A stretch of DNA of 64,000 nt, taken from assembly GCA_934589145.1 (NCBI GenBank), contig CAKTNW010000002.1:83897-147896 (forward strand). Direction: 5' to 3'. Every line of letters begins with the position of its first letter. Position 1 is the stretch's first letter. Below, piece after piece: positions 43,272-52,227 of this stretch. The translations under genes and the position numbers were made by a program. This DNA is from an uncultured Oscillospiraceae bacterium. Lineage in GTDB: Bacteria > Bacillota > Clostridia > Oscillospirales > Oscillospiraceae. Below the pieces are notes generated by a model. It saw only the letters and a program-made list of their open reading frames with translations, made no database searches and was not told the DNA's origin.

Positions 43272-44591
43272 ATGATCCCACGGGAGGTCTGCGCCGTGCT
43301 GCAGACGCTGGAGCGGGCCGGACACGAGGCGTATATCGTGGGCGGCTGCGTCCGGGACATCCTCATGGACAAACCGCCCCACGACTGGGACGTGACCACC
43401 TCGGCCCTGCCGGAGGAGACCATGGCCCTCTTTGACCACTTCGCCATCCCAACCGGATTGCGGCACGGCACCGTGACCGTCCGCAGCGGAGAGACAGCCT
43501 GTGAGGTCACCACCTTCCGCACCGACGGGGACTATCCCGACCACCGGCACCCCGCCGCCGTCACCTTCACCCGCAGCCTGCGGGAGGATCTTCGCCGCCG
43601 CGACCTGACGGTGAACGCCATGGCCATGGACGTGCACGGCACGCTCCACGATCCCTTCGGCGGCCAGGCGGACATCCGCCGCCGCATCCTGCGGTGCGTG
43701 GGAGAGCCGGAGCGCCGCTTTCAGGAGGACGCCCTGCGGATCCTGCGGACGCTGCGGTTCTCCGCCACACTGGGCTTCGCCATCGAGGCGGACACCCACC
43801 GCTCCCTGCGGGAGCGGCGGGACGACCTGCGGTATGTGGCGGCGGAGCGGGTGCGGGAGGAGCTGACGAAGCTGCTGTGCGGCGCGGACGTGCTGCGCGT
43901 CCTGCTGGAGGATTCCCAGGTGCTGGGTGTGGTGCTGCCGGAGATACTGCCCTGCGTGGGCTTTGACCAGCACAACCGCCACCACTGCTACGACGTGTGG
44001 GGCCATACGGCCCACGCTGTGGCCGCCGCGCCGCCCGATCCGGTGCTGCGGTGGGCCATGCTGCTGCACGATCTGGGCAAGCCCCAATGCTTCACCCTGG
44101 ATGACCAGGGCGTGGGCCACTTCCACGGCCACCACCGGCCCAGCGCGGAGATGGCGGAGGCCATCTGCCGCCGCCTGCGGTTCGACAGGGCCGCCGCCCA
44201 GCGGATCTGTATGCTGGTGCGGTATCACGACCGGCCCATCCCCCTGACGGAGCGGGCCATCCGCCGGGCCATGAACCAACTGGGCGTGGAGGGCCTGCGG
44301 CAGCTCTGCGCCGTGAAGCGGGCGGACAATCTGGCCCAGCATCCGGATTACCGCAGCCGCCAGCGGGAGATCGACGAGGGCGAGGCCATCATGGACACCC
44401 TGCTGGAGAGGGACGCCTGCTTCAGCCTGAAGCAGCTGGCGGTGAACGGCCGGGACATGGCGGCGCTGGGGCTGGAGGGCCCGGCCATCGGGCAGATGCT
44501 GCAGGCGCTGCTGGAGGCCGTTATGGACGGCGCGGCGGACAACGACCGCGACACCCTGCTGACCCTGGCAAAAGAGAAATGTAATCGGTAA
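43272..44591 (+). CDS. CCA tRNA nucleotidyltransferase
   Basis: 439 aa. Class II nucleotidyltransferase head: VGGCVRDILMDKPPHDWDVT (flexible loop plus DxD), RRDLTVNAMAMD, and EDALRILRTLRFSATLGF; then an HD phosphohydrolase domain (LLHDLGKP, VRYHDRPI). It adds or repairs the 3' CCA of tRNAs; the HD domain may remove 2',3'-cyclic phosphates. GGAGGCG lies before ATG 43272. Confidence 0.94.
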   Translation: MIPREVCAVLQTLERAGHEAYIVGGCVRDILMDKPPHDWDVTTSALPEETMALFDHFAIPTGLRHGTVTVRSGETACEVTTFRTDGDYPDHRHPAAVTFTRSLREDLRRRDLTVNAMAMDVHGTLHDPFGGQADIRRRILRCVGEPERRFQEDALRILRTLRFSATLGFAIEADTHRSLRERRDDLRYVAAERVREELTKLLCGADVLRVLLEDSQVLGVVLPEILPCVGFDQHNRHHCYDVWGHTAHAVAAAPPDPVLRWAMLLHDLGKPQCFTLDDQGVGHFHGHHRPSAEMAEAICRRLRFDRAAAQRICMLVRYHDRPIPLTERAIRRAMNQLGVEGLRQLCAVKRADNLAQHPDYRSRQREIDEGEAIMDTLLERDACFSLKQLAVNGRDMAALGLEGPAIGQMLQALLEAVMDGAADNDRDTLLTLAKEKCNR

Positions 44592-44620
44592 AGAAAATAC
44601 GCATAAAAAGCTTCGCAGAA

Positions 44621-44834
44621 TTCGCCGCCCGCTATGGCGGCGAACCTGTTAAATCGTTTTTCGCCGCAGCATGTATGTGGCGAAAAACACTTTGCGCGGA
44701 GAGAGTGTTCTTTCGTCCACTTCTGTGGGCGAAAGAGCGCGGGTCGAAGCGAATCTTAAATTTGCCCCAAAAGGCTATGCCTTTTGGGGCAAGGAGTAAA
44801 ATGAGCGTACTGCTTCGGCAGTACGCTCATATTT
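44621..44834. other. Row of five stem-loops in an intergenic region
   Basis: Gene-free stretch 44592-44870. Five successive perfect or near-perfect hairpins: 44621-44644 (TTCGCCGCC/GGCGGCGAA), 44656-44688 (GTTTTTCGCC/GGCGAAAAAC), 44710-44735 (CTTTCGTCCAC/GTGGGCGAAAG), 44762-44792 (TTGCCCCAAAAGGC/GCCTTTTGGGGCAA) and 44803-44828 (GAGCGTACTGC/GCAGTACGCTC). The last is followed by ATATTTTTC and acts as terminator for the CCA gene, and in reverse for the ACT gene. The rest could be structured RNA or repeat remnants. Confidence 0.7.
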
Positions 44835-44870
44835 TTCACGTTTTCTGTTTATAGTATATGCGATGGCGTC

Positions 44871-45308
44871 TCAGCCCGCCATGATCTCGAACCGCAGCAC
44901 ACCCTCCGCCGCGGCCAGATGAGAGATCATCTCGTCCATGGTCTCGGTCATGTCGCTGGTCTCGGCGCTGACGGTGACGCCGGCGCAGCCGTTGGTGGGG
45001 ATGGTCTGGTTGATGGTCAGGATATTGGCGCCGGACGCGGCGAAAATGGACAGATAGTTGGACAGCACGCCGGGGTTGTCCCGCAGCAGGGCGTACAGGG
45101 TGATGATGTGGCCCGCCTTCATGTTCTGGAAGGGCTGCACCGCGTCCTTGTACTTATAGAAGGCGCTGCGGCTGATGCCCACCATGGCCGCCGCCTGGCC
45201 CACGGTGGCCGCCTCGCCCACCTGCAGCATGCGCTTGGCCTCGGCCACCTTTACGAATACCTCCGGCAGCGCGTCGGCTGATACGATAAAGTATTTTTTC
45301 TTCTCCAT
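44871..45308 (-). CDS. ACT domain-containing protein (UPF0735 type)
   Basis: 145 aa. N-terminal HTH-like region (GEAATVGQAAAMVGISRSAF, YKYKDAVQPF) and a C-terminal ACT domain (ITLYALLRDNPGVLSNYLSI, NILTINQTIP). UPF0735/PheB-like proteins are conserved in Firmicutes; a role in amino-acid-responsive regulation is assumed from the ACT domain. GGGAGGAAC precedes ATG 45308. Confidence 0.9.
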   Translation of the reverse strand: MEKKKYFIVSADALPEVFVKVAEAKRMLQVGEAATVGQAAAMVGISRSAFYKYKDAVQPFQNMKAGHIITLYALLRDNPGVLSNYLSIFAASGANILTINQTIPTNGCAGVTVSAETSDMTETMDEMISHLAAAEGVLRFEIMAG

Positions 45309-45421
45309 AGCTTGTTCCTCCCAAAGCCGCATCCCAGTGGAGCATACATCGTTTCCTGTATCCCCCATGGTAGCACATTCCCCCCACATTTACAAGAAAA
45401 AGTTGAGAGACAGGTGATCAT

Positions 45422-46486
45422 TTGCAGCGGGAAAAAGCATTTCTCATCAAGGCGGCCTATTGGGCGGCGGTGCTGGCGGTAAGCTGGCTGGTGCTGCGCT
45501 ACGCGCTGGTGTGGCTGCTGCCGTTTCTGCTGGCGCTGGGCTTCGCGGCGCTGATGGAGCCGGTGATCGCCCTGGCCCGGCGGAAGCTGCGCCTGAAGCG
45601 GGGCTTTCTGGCGGCGGTGCTCACCCTGGCGCTGCTGGCGCTGGTGATCACGCTGGGCGCCGTGCTGGTGGGGCAGGTGATCCGCCAGATCACCGACCTG
45701 ATGGAGCGCCTGCCGGAGCTGCTGGCGGGGCTGCCCGCCATGGCCGACCGTATCGCCGCGCGGCTGCGCAGCTTCTGCGCCGGATGCCCCGACGGGCTGC
45801 AGCAGTGGGTGACCCGGCTCCTGGACAGGCTGGAGCAGACGGCGTCCGAGGCGCTGGGCAGCCTGTCCTCCGCCGCGTTGCGGCTGGTGACGGCCATGGT
45901 GGGGGCGCTGCCCCAGGTGATGCTGTTCTGCGCCACCACGGCCCTGGCCCTGTTCTTCACCGCTGCCGCCTATCCCCGGCTGATGGCCTTCCTGCGGCGG
46001 CAGCTCTCGCCCCGGCGGCTGGAGACCGCACGGGGCATCCGGGCCAGCCTCATCACCACCATTGGCAAATGGCTGCGGGCCCAGTGCGTGCTGATCGTCA
46101 TCACCTTCTGCCAGCTTCTGGCGGGCCTGCTGCTGATCCGCCAGCCCTACGCCCTGCTGCTGGCGGTGGTCATCGCCTTTATCGACGCGCTGCCGGTGTT
46201 CGGCACCGGCACGGTGCTGCTGCCCTGGGCGGTGCTGTGCTGCCTGGAGGGCAACTTCCCCAAGGGCATCGCCCTGACGGCCCTGTACCTGGTGATCTGG
46301 CTGGTACGCAGCATCATGGAGCCCAAGCTGATGGCCCAGAGCGCCGGTCTGCCGCCCCTTCCGGCCCTGATGGCCATGTATGTGGGCTTCTGCGCCATGG
46401 GCGTGGCGGGGATGATCCTGGGGCCGATCCTGCTGCTGCTCATGAAGCAGCTTCACGACGGCGGCTATCTCCATCTGTGGAAATGA
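45422..46486 (+). CDS. ytvI: AI-2E-family permease, sporulation protein YtvI-like
   Basis: 354 aa with about eight spans and the AI-2E/PerM-type layout: an N-terminal pair of spans, an amphipathic coiled segment (RQITDLMERLPELLAGLP), and C-terminal spans including PLPALMAMYVGFCAMGVAGM. YtvI-type members are expressed during sporulation in Bacillus. TTG start at 45422 with AGGTGAT upstream. The following EamA gene is 62 bp away with its own ribosome site. Confidence 0.8.
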   Translation: MQREKAFLIKAAYWAAVLAVSWLVLRYALVWLLPFLLALGFAALMEPVIALARRKLRLKRGFLAAVLTLALLALVITLGAVLVGQVIRQITDLMERLPELLAGLPAMADRIAARLRSFCAGCPDGLQQWVTRLLDRLEQTASEALGSLSSAALRLVTAMVGALPQVMLFCATTALALFFTAAAYPRLMAFLRRQLSPRRLETARGIRASLITTIGKWLRAQCVLIVITFCQLLAGLLLIRQPYALLLAVVIAFIDALPVFGTGTVLLPWAVLCCLEGNFPKGIALTALYLVIWLVRSIMEPKLMAQSAGLPPLPALMAMYVGFCAMGVAGMILGPILLLLMKQLHDGGYLHLWK

Positions 46487-46548
46487 TTGCTTTTGGCCGG
46501 AACCTGTGATATACTGCCTTCTCAGAGACTGTGAGAGGAGGCGTTTTT

Positions 46549-47430
46549 ATGTCGAAGCAGCGCAAGGCGGATCTGGCGCTGGTGCTGGTCACGCTGTTCT
46601 GGGGCGTGTCCTACTATCTGGTGGATCTGTGCCTGGAGGAATTGCAGCCCATGAACCTGAACGCCTTCCGCTTTCTGCTGGCGTTTTTGGTGCTGGCGCC
46701 CATCTTCTGGAAGAAGCTGCGGCACGCAAGCCGCGCCACGCTGAAATACAGCGCCATCATCGGCACGCTGCTGGTGGGCGTATATGCCGGAGCCACCTAC
46801 GGCGTGGCCAACACCTCCATCTCCAACGCCGGGTTCATCTGCGCCCTGCCGGTGGTGTTCACGCCGCTGCTGGACTTCGTCTGCAACCGCCGTAGGCCCG
46901 ACAAAAAGCTGGGTGTGGCGCTGGTGCTGTGTACCGTGGGCCTTGCCCTGCTGACGCTGAACGAGCAGTTCCGCCCCGCACGGGGTGACCTGATCTGCCT
47001 GATCTGCGCCGTGTGCTACGCCGCCGATATGCTGGTGACGGAGAAGGCCGTCAAGCAGCCGGAGGTGGACGCCCTGACCCTGGGCGTGTGCCAGTTGGGG
47101 GTGGCGGGCGTGCTGATGCTGCTGGTGTCGGCCATTGCCGAGCAGCCCCATCTGCCCCAGTCATCGAAGATCTGGGGCGCGGCCATCTTCCTGGGCCTGT
47201 TCTGCTCCGGCCTCGCCTTCGTGATCCAGGCGGTGGCCCAGCAGTATACCTCCGCCAGCCATGTGGGCGTGATCTTCACGCTGGAGCCGGTGTTCTCCGG
47301 CATCGTGGCCTATTTCTTTGCCAACGAGAAGCTGCTGCCCCGTGGCTACATCGGCGCGGCGCTGATGCTGCTGAGCCTGCTGGTGATGGAGATGGACTGG
47401 CGCGCGCTCTTCAAAAAGCGAACCGACTGA
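46549..47430 (+). CDS. DMT-superfamily EamA transporter
   Basis: 293 aa with ten spans and two EamA repeats (FWGVSYYLVDLCLEELQPMN in the first; SASHVGVIFTLEPVFSGIVA in the second). Such proteins export amino acids or other metabolites; substrate unknown. GAGAGGAGG precedes ATG 46549. Confidence 0.92.
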   Translation: MSKQRKADLALVLVTLFWGVSYYLVDLCLEELQPMNLNAFRFLLAFLVLAPIFWKKLRHASRATLKYSAIIGTLLVGVYAGATYGVANTSISNAGFICALPVVFTPLLDFVCNRRRPDKKLGVALVLCTVGLALLTLNEQFRPARGDLICLICAVCYAADMLVTEKAVKQPEVDALTLGVCQLGVAGVLMLLVSAIAEQPHLPQSSKIWGAAIFLGLFCSGLAFVIQAVAQQYTSASHVGVIFTLEPVFSGIVAYFFANEKLLPRGYIGAALMLLSLLVMEMDWRALFKKRTD

Positions 47431-47441
47431 TCAAATATAAG

Positions 47442-47473
47442 AGAGACCTTCCGCCGCGGCGGAAGGTCTCTTT
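47442..47473 (+). terminator. Terminator after the EamA gene
   Basis: AGAGACCTTCCGCC / GGCGGAAGGTCTCT perfect stem followed by T6. Confidence 0.93.
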
Positions 47474-47516
47474 TTTCGGTTTCCGGAGTGCTGTCAACGC
47501 CCTTTCCCGGGGACGG

Positions 47517-47551
47517 TGTTCGTGCGTAGGGGAGGGGTTCTAACCCTCCTT
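47517..47551. repeat. Dispersed GC-palindrome repeat, single unit
   Basis: GTTCGTGCGTAGGGGAGGGG then TTCTAACCCTCC; the reverse complement of the tail of the unit at 41118-41150. It abuts the stop codon of the NhaC-like gene. Confidence 0.5.
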
Positions 47552-48894
47552 CACATCAGCCCGCACAGCAGGAAGCCGGCGGCGCTCACCGCCGCCACGC
47601 CGATGGCGTAGGGCGTCGTGGCCTTGATGGTGGTAAGGTTGGACACGCCGGAGCCCGCGGTGGTCATCAGCACGGCGTCGGCATAGAAGCACAGGCTGTA
47701 GCCCAGGGTGATGCCGCTCATGACGGCGGCGATCATCAGCGGCGCGGAGACCCCGGCCGCCGCGCCCATGGGAAGGAACACCGGCACGGCAATGGTCATC
47801 ACCGCCCAGCAGCCGCCCACGGCGAACACCGTCAGCGCCACCAGAAGAAAGGCCAGCGGCGGGATCACCCAGGCGGGCACCGTGCCGCCGATGCCGTTGA
47901 TCAGGATGTCGAACAGCCCCAATTCCCGGTTGGCGTCACTGAGCATCAGTCCAAAGCCCACCACGATGGCGATGGAGGTCATGCCCTTAGCCCCTGCAAA
48001 GAAATGGTCAAAGTACTCGCCCACCGTCATACGCTTGGAGATCACATACAGCAGAAACTGCACGATCAGGGCGATAACGATGCCGTGGAGCAGATCGTTG
48101 TCAAAGAGGACGGTACCGCCCACCAGCGCCGCCAGCGGGATGATGGCGTTCCATGCGGAGGACACCTTGCTCTCGTCCACGTCGGCGATGTCCACCAGCT
48201 TCTCGGCGGAAGCGTTCTGCTCAAAGGGTGCGCCGCCGGACTGTACCCGCTGATAGGCCTGCTTCAGACCGCCCACCTTGGGGAATACGCCCAGCGCCAG
48301 CAGCAGGCTCAGCAGCATCATAGCCAGCGGATAGAACATAAAGGGGATGGCCTGCAGATAGTCGTTGAAGCCCAGGTCAAAATCGGAGATCAGTCCCACA
48401 CTGAAGGCCGTCCAGCTGGTGAAGGGAACGGTGACGCACAGACAGCAGGCCATGATGTTGGCCTGCACCGCCAGATGCTCACGGGGGATGCGGTTCTTGT
48501 CGCAGATGCCCCGCATGGAGATGGTGACCGTCAGGGCGTTGAGATATTCGTCCACGAACATGACCACCGACAAAAGCCATGCCAGCAGCAGCGTCCGGCG
48601 GGGCGTGGAGGCCACCCTTGCCAGCAGGTCACGGAACCCCATCAGCGCGCCGGAGGCCTGCAGCAGCGTGATCATGCCGCCGAAGCCAATGATGACGCAC
48701 AGGGCGAACTGGTAGGAGGCGTTGGCCAGCGTGGCATACATGGCGTCGATGGTGCCGGTGAGGAAGTGCTGCCGGTGCAGCAGCACCATGGCCAGCAGCG
48801 TGGCCAGGATCATGGACTCGGCCATCCTCCGGGTCTTGAGGGCATAGACGATCAGAAACACAAGAGGCACAAAGGCCATGATAATTTCCGCCAT
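47551..48894 (-). CDS. NhaC-family Na+/H+ antiporter-like permease
   Basis: 447 aa with eleven to twelve spans. Family features include FVDEYLNALTV, GICDKNRIPREHLA, CVTVPFTSWTAF, and VGGCWAVMTIAVPVFLPM. NhaC-type members exchange H+ for Na+ or amines/organic acids. Monocistronic on the minus strand; the upstream region has a hairpin and three 21-bp repeats that could carry its control signals. Confidence 0.87.
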   Translation of the reverse strand: MAEIIMAFVPLVFLIVYALKTRRMAESMILATLLAMVLLHRQHFLTGTIDAMYATLANASYQFALCVIIGFGGMITLLQASGALMGFRDLLARVASTPRRTLLLAWLLSVVMFVDEYLNALTVTISMRGICDKNRIPREHLAVQANIMACCLCVTVPFTSWTAFSVGLISDFDLGFNDYLQAIPFMFYPLAMMLLSLLLALGVFPKVGGLKQAYQRVQSGGAPFEQNASAEKLVDIADVDESKVSSAWNAIIPLAALVGGTVLFDNDLLHGIVIALIVQFLLYVISKRMTVGEYFDHFFAGAKGMTSIAIVVGFGLMLSDANRELGLFDILINGIGGTVPAWVIPPLAFLLVALTVFAVGGCWAVMTIAVPVFLPMGAAAGVSAPLMIAAVMSGITLGYSLCFYADAVLMTTAGSGVSNLTTIKATTPYAIGVAAVSAAGFLLCGLM

Positions 48895-48956
48895 AGTAGT
48901 TTCTCCTTACCTGGGAAGTTATCCGTAGTATAGCAGAGCCGCTAAAAAATCGCAAG

Positions 48957-49004
48957 AAAAAGTACACATTCTCCGACGGAGATGTTTCTGCCGGAAAATG
49001 TGTA
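48957..49004 (-). terminator. Terminator of the PNPOx-family gene
   Basis: On the minus strand GTACACATTTTCCG (49004-48991) pairs with CGGAGAATGTGTAC (48975-48962), followed by TTTTTCTTG. Confidence 0.75.
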
Positions 49005-49057
49005 CCGATAACGGCCGTTTATGTACCGAAAAGGGCGGTTAATGTACCGATAAAGCC
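49001..49057. repeat. Three tandem 21-bp repeats
   Basis: TGTACCGAWAA starts at 49001, 49022 and 49043, an exact 21-bp period; the first two full units read TGTACCGATAACGGCCGTTT(A) and TGTACCGAAAAGGGCGGTTA(A), and the third is truncated after AAAGCC. Two helical turns between units suggests tandem binding of one protein on one DNA face. They lie between the PNPOx stop and the NhaC-like start. Confidence 0.7.
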
Positions 49058-49061
49058 TGCA

Positions 49062-49559
49062 TTATTTGCTTTTGCATCCGTGGGCTGCGGGCATCTGCTG
49101 GTGCATCTCGTGCTCCTTGCCGGTGATGGCCTCCGGCACGATCTTGATGACCTGGGCGGTGCAGCGGGCCATGGCCTCGTCGAACCGGCCCATGGCCTTG
49201 GGATCAAAGGCGGTGCACAGCAGAAGCATGGCCTTGATCTTCTCGCCCTCGTCGGTCACCACTTCGGCGCGGCCCTGGAACATGGCGCTGCGGTAGGCGG
49301 TGGTGAAGCCGTTGGGGATCAGCGTGGCGGTGGACACCGCCGTGACGCACACCGGCGCGCCGTCCTTCAGGAGCTCCCAGCGCTCGCCCTTTCCGGCGCA
49401 GTGGAAGTACATGGTCTTATACACCTCGTCGCCCACGATGTTCAGCGGCGTGGCATAGGGCGTGCCGTCCGGGCGCACCATGGATAGGGTGGAGTAGACG
49501 GAGTTTTTCAGCACCTCCCAGGCGAAGGCTTCGTCCCGTTCACATTCTTTTCTGCGCAT
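49062..49559 (-). CDS. Pyridoxamine 5'-phosphate oxidase-family flavin protein
   Basis: 165 aa split-barrel protein. STLSMVRPDGTPYATPLNIV, TMYFHCAGKGERWELL and FQGRAEVVTDEGEK are typical of the Nim/PNPOx-like group that binds FMN or F420. These are not true PdxH enzymes; many reduce nitro compounds or act in heme/flavin chemistry. GGAGGAAC precedes ATG 49559; an open extension upstream lacks family features. Confidence 0.87.
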   Translation of the reverse strand: MRRKECERDEAFAWEVLKNSVYSTLSMVRPDGTPYATPLNIVGDEVYKTMYFHCAGKGERWELLKDGAPVCVTAVSTATLIPNGFTTAYRSAMFQGRAEVVTDEGEKIKAMLLLCTAFDPKAMGRFDEAMARCTAQVIKIVPEAITGKEHEMHQQMPAAHGCKSK

Positions 49560-49665
49560 GGCAAGTTCCTCCTGTGTGATATTGGTGCTTCTATTGTGGC
49601 GTAAATCGTGCCCATTGTCAAGAAAAAGAGCCGCCAACCCGGCGGCTCTTTTTGATATGGATCAC

Positions 49666-51210
49666 TTACTTCTTGCAGTCGGCCTTGACCTTGTCGAAGG
49701 TGGCCACGGTGTCGGCGTCGGGGGCCTTGGTCAGCAGAGAGACCACCACGATGAACACCAGCGCCACGATGAAGGCGGGCAGCAACTCGTAGATGCCCCA
49801 CGCGCCGCCCAGGGGCTTTACCAGATACTTCCAGATAAACACCATGGCGCCGCCGGAGATCATACCGGCCAGGACGCCCCACTTGGTGGTGCGCTTCCAG
49901 AACAGCGCCGTCAGCATGGCGGGCGCGAAGGTGGCGCCGAAGCCGGCCCAGGCGAAGGACACGATGGTGAACACGGAGCTGTTGGGGTCGCGGGCCAGGA
50001 ACACGGCGATAACGGAGATGGCGATGACGGTGACGCGGGCCACCCACATGGTGGTCTTGGCGGACATCTTCACGCCCAGCACCTGCTTCACCAGATCCTC
50101 GGACACGCTGGAGGACGCGGCCAGCAGCTGGCTGTCCGCCGTGGACATGGTGGAGGCCAGGATACCGGCGATGATGAGACCGGCGATCAGCGCGGCCAGC
50201 ACGCCGTGGGTGCTCAGCAGGTCGGCGATCTTGACGATGACGGCCTCGGCGGCGCTGGAGGAGCCGAAGGTCTCGATCTCGCCCACGCGGGACATGGACA
50301 GGCCCACCACGCCGATGGTGACGGCCACGGTCATGGAGATGACCACCCAGATGCTGCCGATGCGGCGGGAGATCTTGATCTTATTGGCGTCGCTGATGCC
50401 CATGAAGCGCAGCAGGATGTGGGGCATGCCGAAGTAGCCCAGGCCCCAGGCCAGCATGGACAGGGACTTGATGAAGCCGTAATCCTGCACCTCGCCGGTG
50501 GAGATATCGGTCATCTGCACCAGGCTCAGGTAGCCGGGGATGGAGTGGGCATTGTCGCTGACGGCGTTCCAGCCGCCTGCCACCTCGATGCCGAAGCCCA
50601 GCACCACGATCAGCGCGATGGTCATGACCACGCTCTGGATCAGGTCGGTGGTGGACACGGCCAGGAAGCCGCCCATGATGGTATAGAGGATGACCACCGC
50701 CGCGCCGATCAGCATGGAGACCATGTAGTCGAAGCCGAACAGGCTGTTGAACAGCTTGCCGATGGCGGCAAAGCCGGAGGCGGTATAGGGGATGAAGAAG
50801 ATCAGGATGATCAGGGCGGAGATGCCCAGCAGCACCTTCTTATCGTCCTTGAAGCGCTTGGAGAAGAACTCCGGCACGGTGATGGCGTTGATCTCGGCGG
50901 AGTAGATGCGCAGGCGCTTGGCCACCAGCAGGAAGTTCAGGTAGGTGCCCAGGGCCAGGCCGATGGCCGTCCAGGCCGCGTCGGCGATACCGGTGAAGTA
51001 GGCCACGCCGGGCAGACCCATCAGCAGCCAGGAGCTCATGTCGCTGGCCTCGGCGCTCATGGCGGTGACCACGGGGCCCAGCTGGCGGCCGCCCAGATAG
51101 AAGTTGTCCGCGCCGCCCTTGCTGGCACGGGAGTAGAATACACCAACAAAGATCATCACGGCGAGATACGCCACGATGGCAATGATGATACAGATTTGCG
51201 CAGTTGTCAT
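49666..51210 (-). CDS. putP: Sodium/proline symporter
   Basis: 514 aa, SSS family with thirteen spans. Typical PutP segments: NFYLGGRQLGPVVTAMSAEA, SDMSSWLLMGLPGVAY (Na+ and proline residues), and ILASTMSTADSQLLAASSSV near residue 330. It imports proline with Na+. ATG 51210 follows AGAGG; a longer open frame to 51441 runs through an inverted-repeat element and is rejected. Its leader contains that element and, upstream, a large palindrome. Confidence 0.92.
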   Translation of the reverse strand: MTTAQICIIIAIVAYLAVMIFVGVFYSRASKGGADNFYLGGRQLGPVVTAMSAEASDMSSWLLMGLPGVAYFTGIADAAWTAIGLALGTYLNFLLVAKRLRIYSAEINAITVPEFFSKRFKDDKKVLLGISALIILIFFIPYTASGFAAIGKLFNSLFGFDYMVSMLIGAAVVILYTIMGGFLAVSTTDLIQSVVMTIALIVVLGFGIEVAGGWNAVSDNAHSIPGYLSLVQMTDISTGEVQDYGFIKSLSMLAWGLGYFGMPHILLRFMGISDANKIKISRRIGSIWVVISMTVAVTIGVVGLSMSRVGEIETFGSSSAAEAVIVKIADLLSTHGVLAALIAGLIIAGILASTMSTADSQLLAASSSVSEDLVKQVLGVKMSAKTTMWVARVTVIAISVIAVFLARDPNSSVFTIVSFAWAGFGATFAPAMLTALFWKRTTKWGVLAGMISGGAMVFIWKYLVKPLGGAWGIYELLPAFIVALVFIVVVSLLTKAPDADTVATFDKVKADCKK

Positions 51211-51234
51211 GTTTGAGAACCTCTCTTTCTTTGA

Positions 51235-51469
51235 CCATCGATCAACAAGGACAAACACGCCTGACAGCGCGTCTTTTCGGCGCTTTTTGCCCTTTTCACC
51301 TTGGCGGGCACCAGCCCGCCTGCGTCTCAAAAACCAAAAATCACTCGAAAATACATCGCTGGCAGGTGCCATGCAGTTTTGCCGGAACAGAAATGTGTCC
51401 AGACAAGAAAAGACCAGCATGAGCGCATTTCTGCCCGTCAAAACCGTGCTTGTCCTTATTGGTCGATGG
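51235..51469. mobile_element. MITE-like element, copy B
   Basis: Ends are inverted repeats: CCATCGATCAACAAGGACAA at 51235 against the reverse complement of the right end, CCATCGACCAATAAGGACAA. The body matches the element at 55801-56074 through most of its length, including CAGCG/CGCTGGCAGG internal pairing and the shared block ACAAAAATCACTCGAAAATA-like sequence before CATCGCTGGCAGG. 235 bp, no transposase. It sits in the leader of putP. Target duplications could not be resolved. Confidence 0.7.
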
Positions 51470-51482
51470 TCTAACGCAGGCT

Positions 51483-51512
51483 ACTATACCATACTCTTTA
51501 CTAGACGTAAAT
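51483..51512 (-). promoter_or_regulatory. Candidate putP promoter
   Basis: Minus strand TTTACG, 17-bp spacer, TATAGT near 51488-51483. It lies between the 40-bp palindrome and the MITE-like element, so the putP transcript would start with the element. Confidence 0.4.
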
Positions 51513-51552
51513 ACAGAACCATGTATAGAATGAATTCTATACATGGTTCTGT
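51513..51552. promoter_or_regulatory. Perfect 40-bp palindrome, candidate TetR operator
   Basis: Arms of 19 bp (ACAGAACCATGTATAGAAT and its exact complement) flank GA. It lies immediately upstream of the candidate putP promoter and downstream of the TetR-family gene. No T-run follows on either strand, so a DNA-binding site is more likely than a terminator. Confidence 0.55.
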
Positions 51553-51636
51553 TAAAAACGCGTTAATACATTGGAAACGCTGGATTTTCTATGTAGACGA
51601 TTTATGAATCTGCGCAGAGACGAAAAAATAAATTTT

Positions 51637-52227
51637 TTATTTTTCGCCCCGGTAGTTGGCCAGAAACATGGGCATCAGCCGGTCGGCGTTGCGGGCCAGG
51701 GCGTAGCCGCCGTCGGCCAGGCACCAGTCGTACATCAGCGCCCGCTCGAACATGGCGTAGTCGTTGATGATCTCGTTGGCGGTCATGTCCGTCCGCAGCT
51801 CACGGCGCTCCATACCCTGGCGCACCACCTGGTGCAGCAGCTTGAAGTACATGCGGTCACGGTTCAGCAGGTGCTTCTCGCCCTTGGTGGTGAGCTGGGT
51901 GGAGAACAGGCGGGCCAGCAGCTCCACCGACACGGTGTTGTCGATCATGGTGAACAGCTCGTGATTCATATACAGCAGTTTGTCCACGGCGTGCATGTCG
52001 GGAGCCATCTCCTGCCGCAGTTCCTCGTACTTCTCGTCGAAGATCATGGACAGGGAGCCCAGCAGGGCGTCTTTCCCCTCAAAATAGTGGTAGAAGCTGC
52101 CCTTTGAGGTCTCGGACTCGAAGATGATGTCCTCTACGGTGGTGTTGTCGTAGCCCTGCTCATAGAAGAGCTTCCAGGCCGCGGAGACGATGCGGCCCTT
52201 GGTATTGCGTCCCGATTTACGCGGCAT
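51637..52227 (-). CDS. TetR-family transcriptional regulator
   Basis: 196 aa. N-terminal HTH (RIVSAAWKLFYEQGYDNTTV, EDIIFESETSKGSFYHYF) and an all-helical ligand domain. Its start lies inside the flippase gene (11-bp overlap), so it is translated with it. Palindrome at 51513-51552 and the downstream putP gene are candidate targets. Confidence 0.92.
   Translation of the reverse strand: MPRKSGRNTKGRIVSAAWKLFYEQGYDNTTVEDIIFESETSKGSFYHYFEGKDALLGSLSMIFDEKYEELRQEMAPDMHAVDKLLYMNHELFTMIDNTVSVELLARLFSTQLTTKGEKHLLNRDRMYFKLLHQVVRQGMERRELRTDMTANEIINDYAMFERALMYDWCLADGGYALARNADRLMPMFLANYRGEK

Noticed and set aside
49001..49057. Possible mini CRISPR array
   Set aside because: Only three contiguous 21-bp units without spacers, and no cas genes.
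51211..51441. N-terminal extension of PutP through the inverted-repeat element
   Set aside because: The extra residues are translated mobile-element sequence; the family start is at 51210 with AGAGG upstream.
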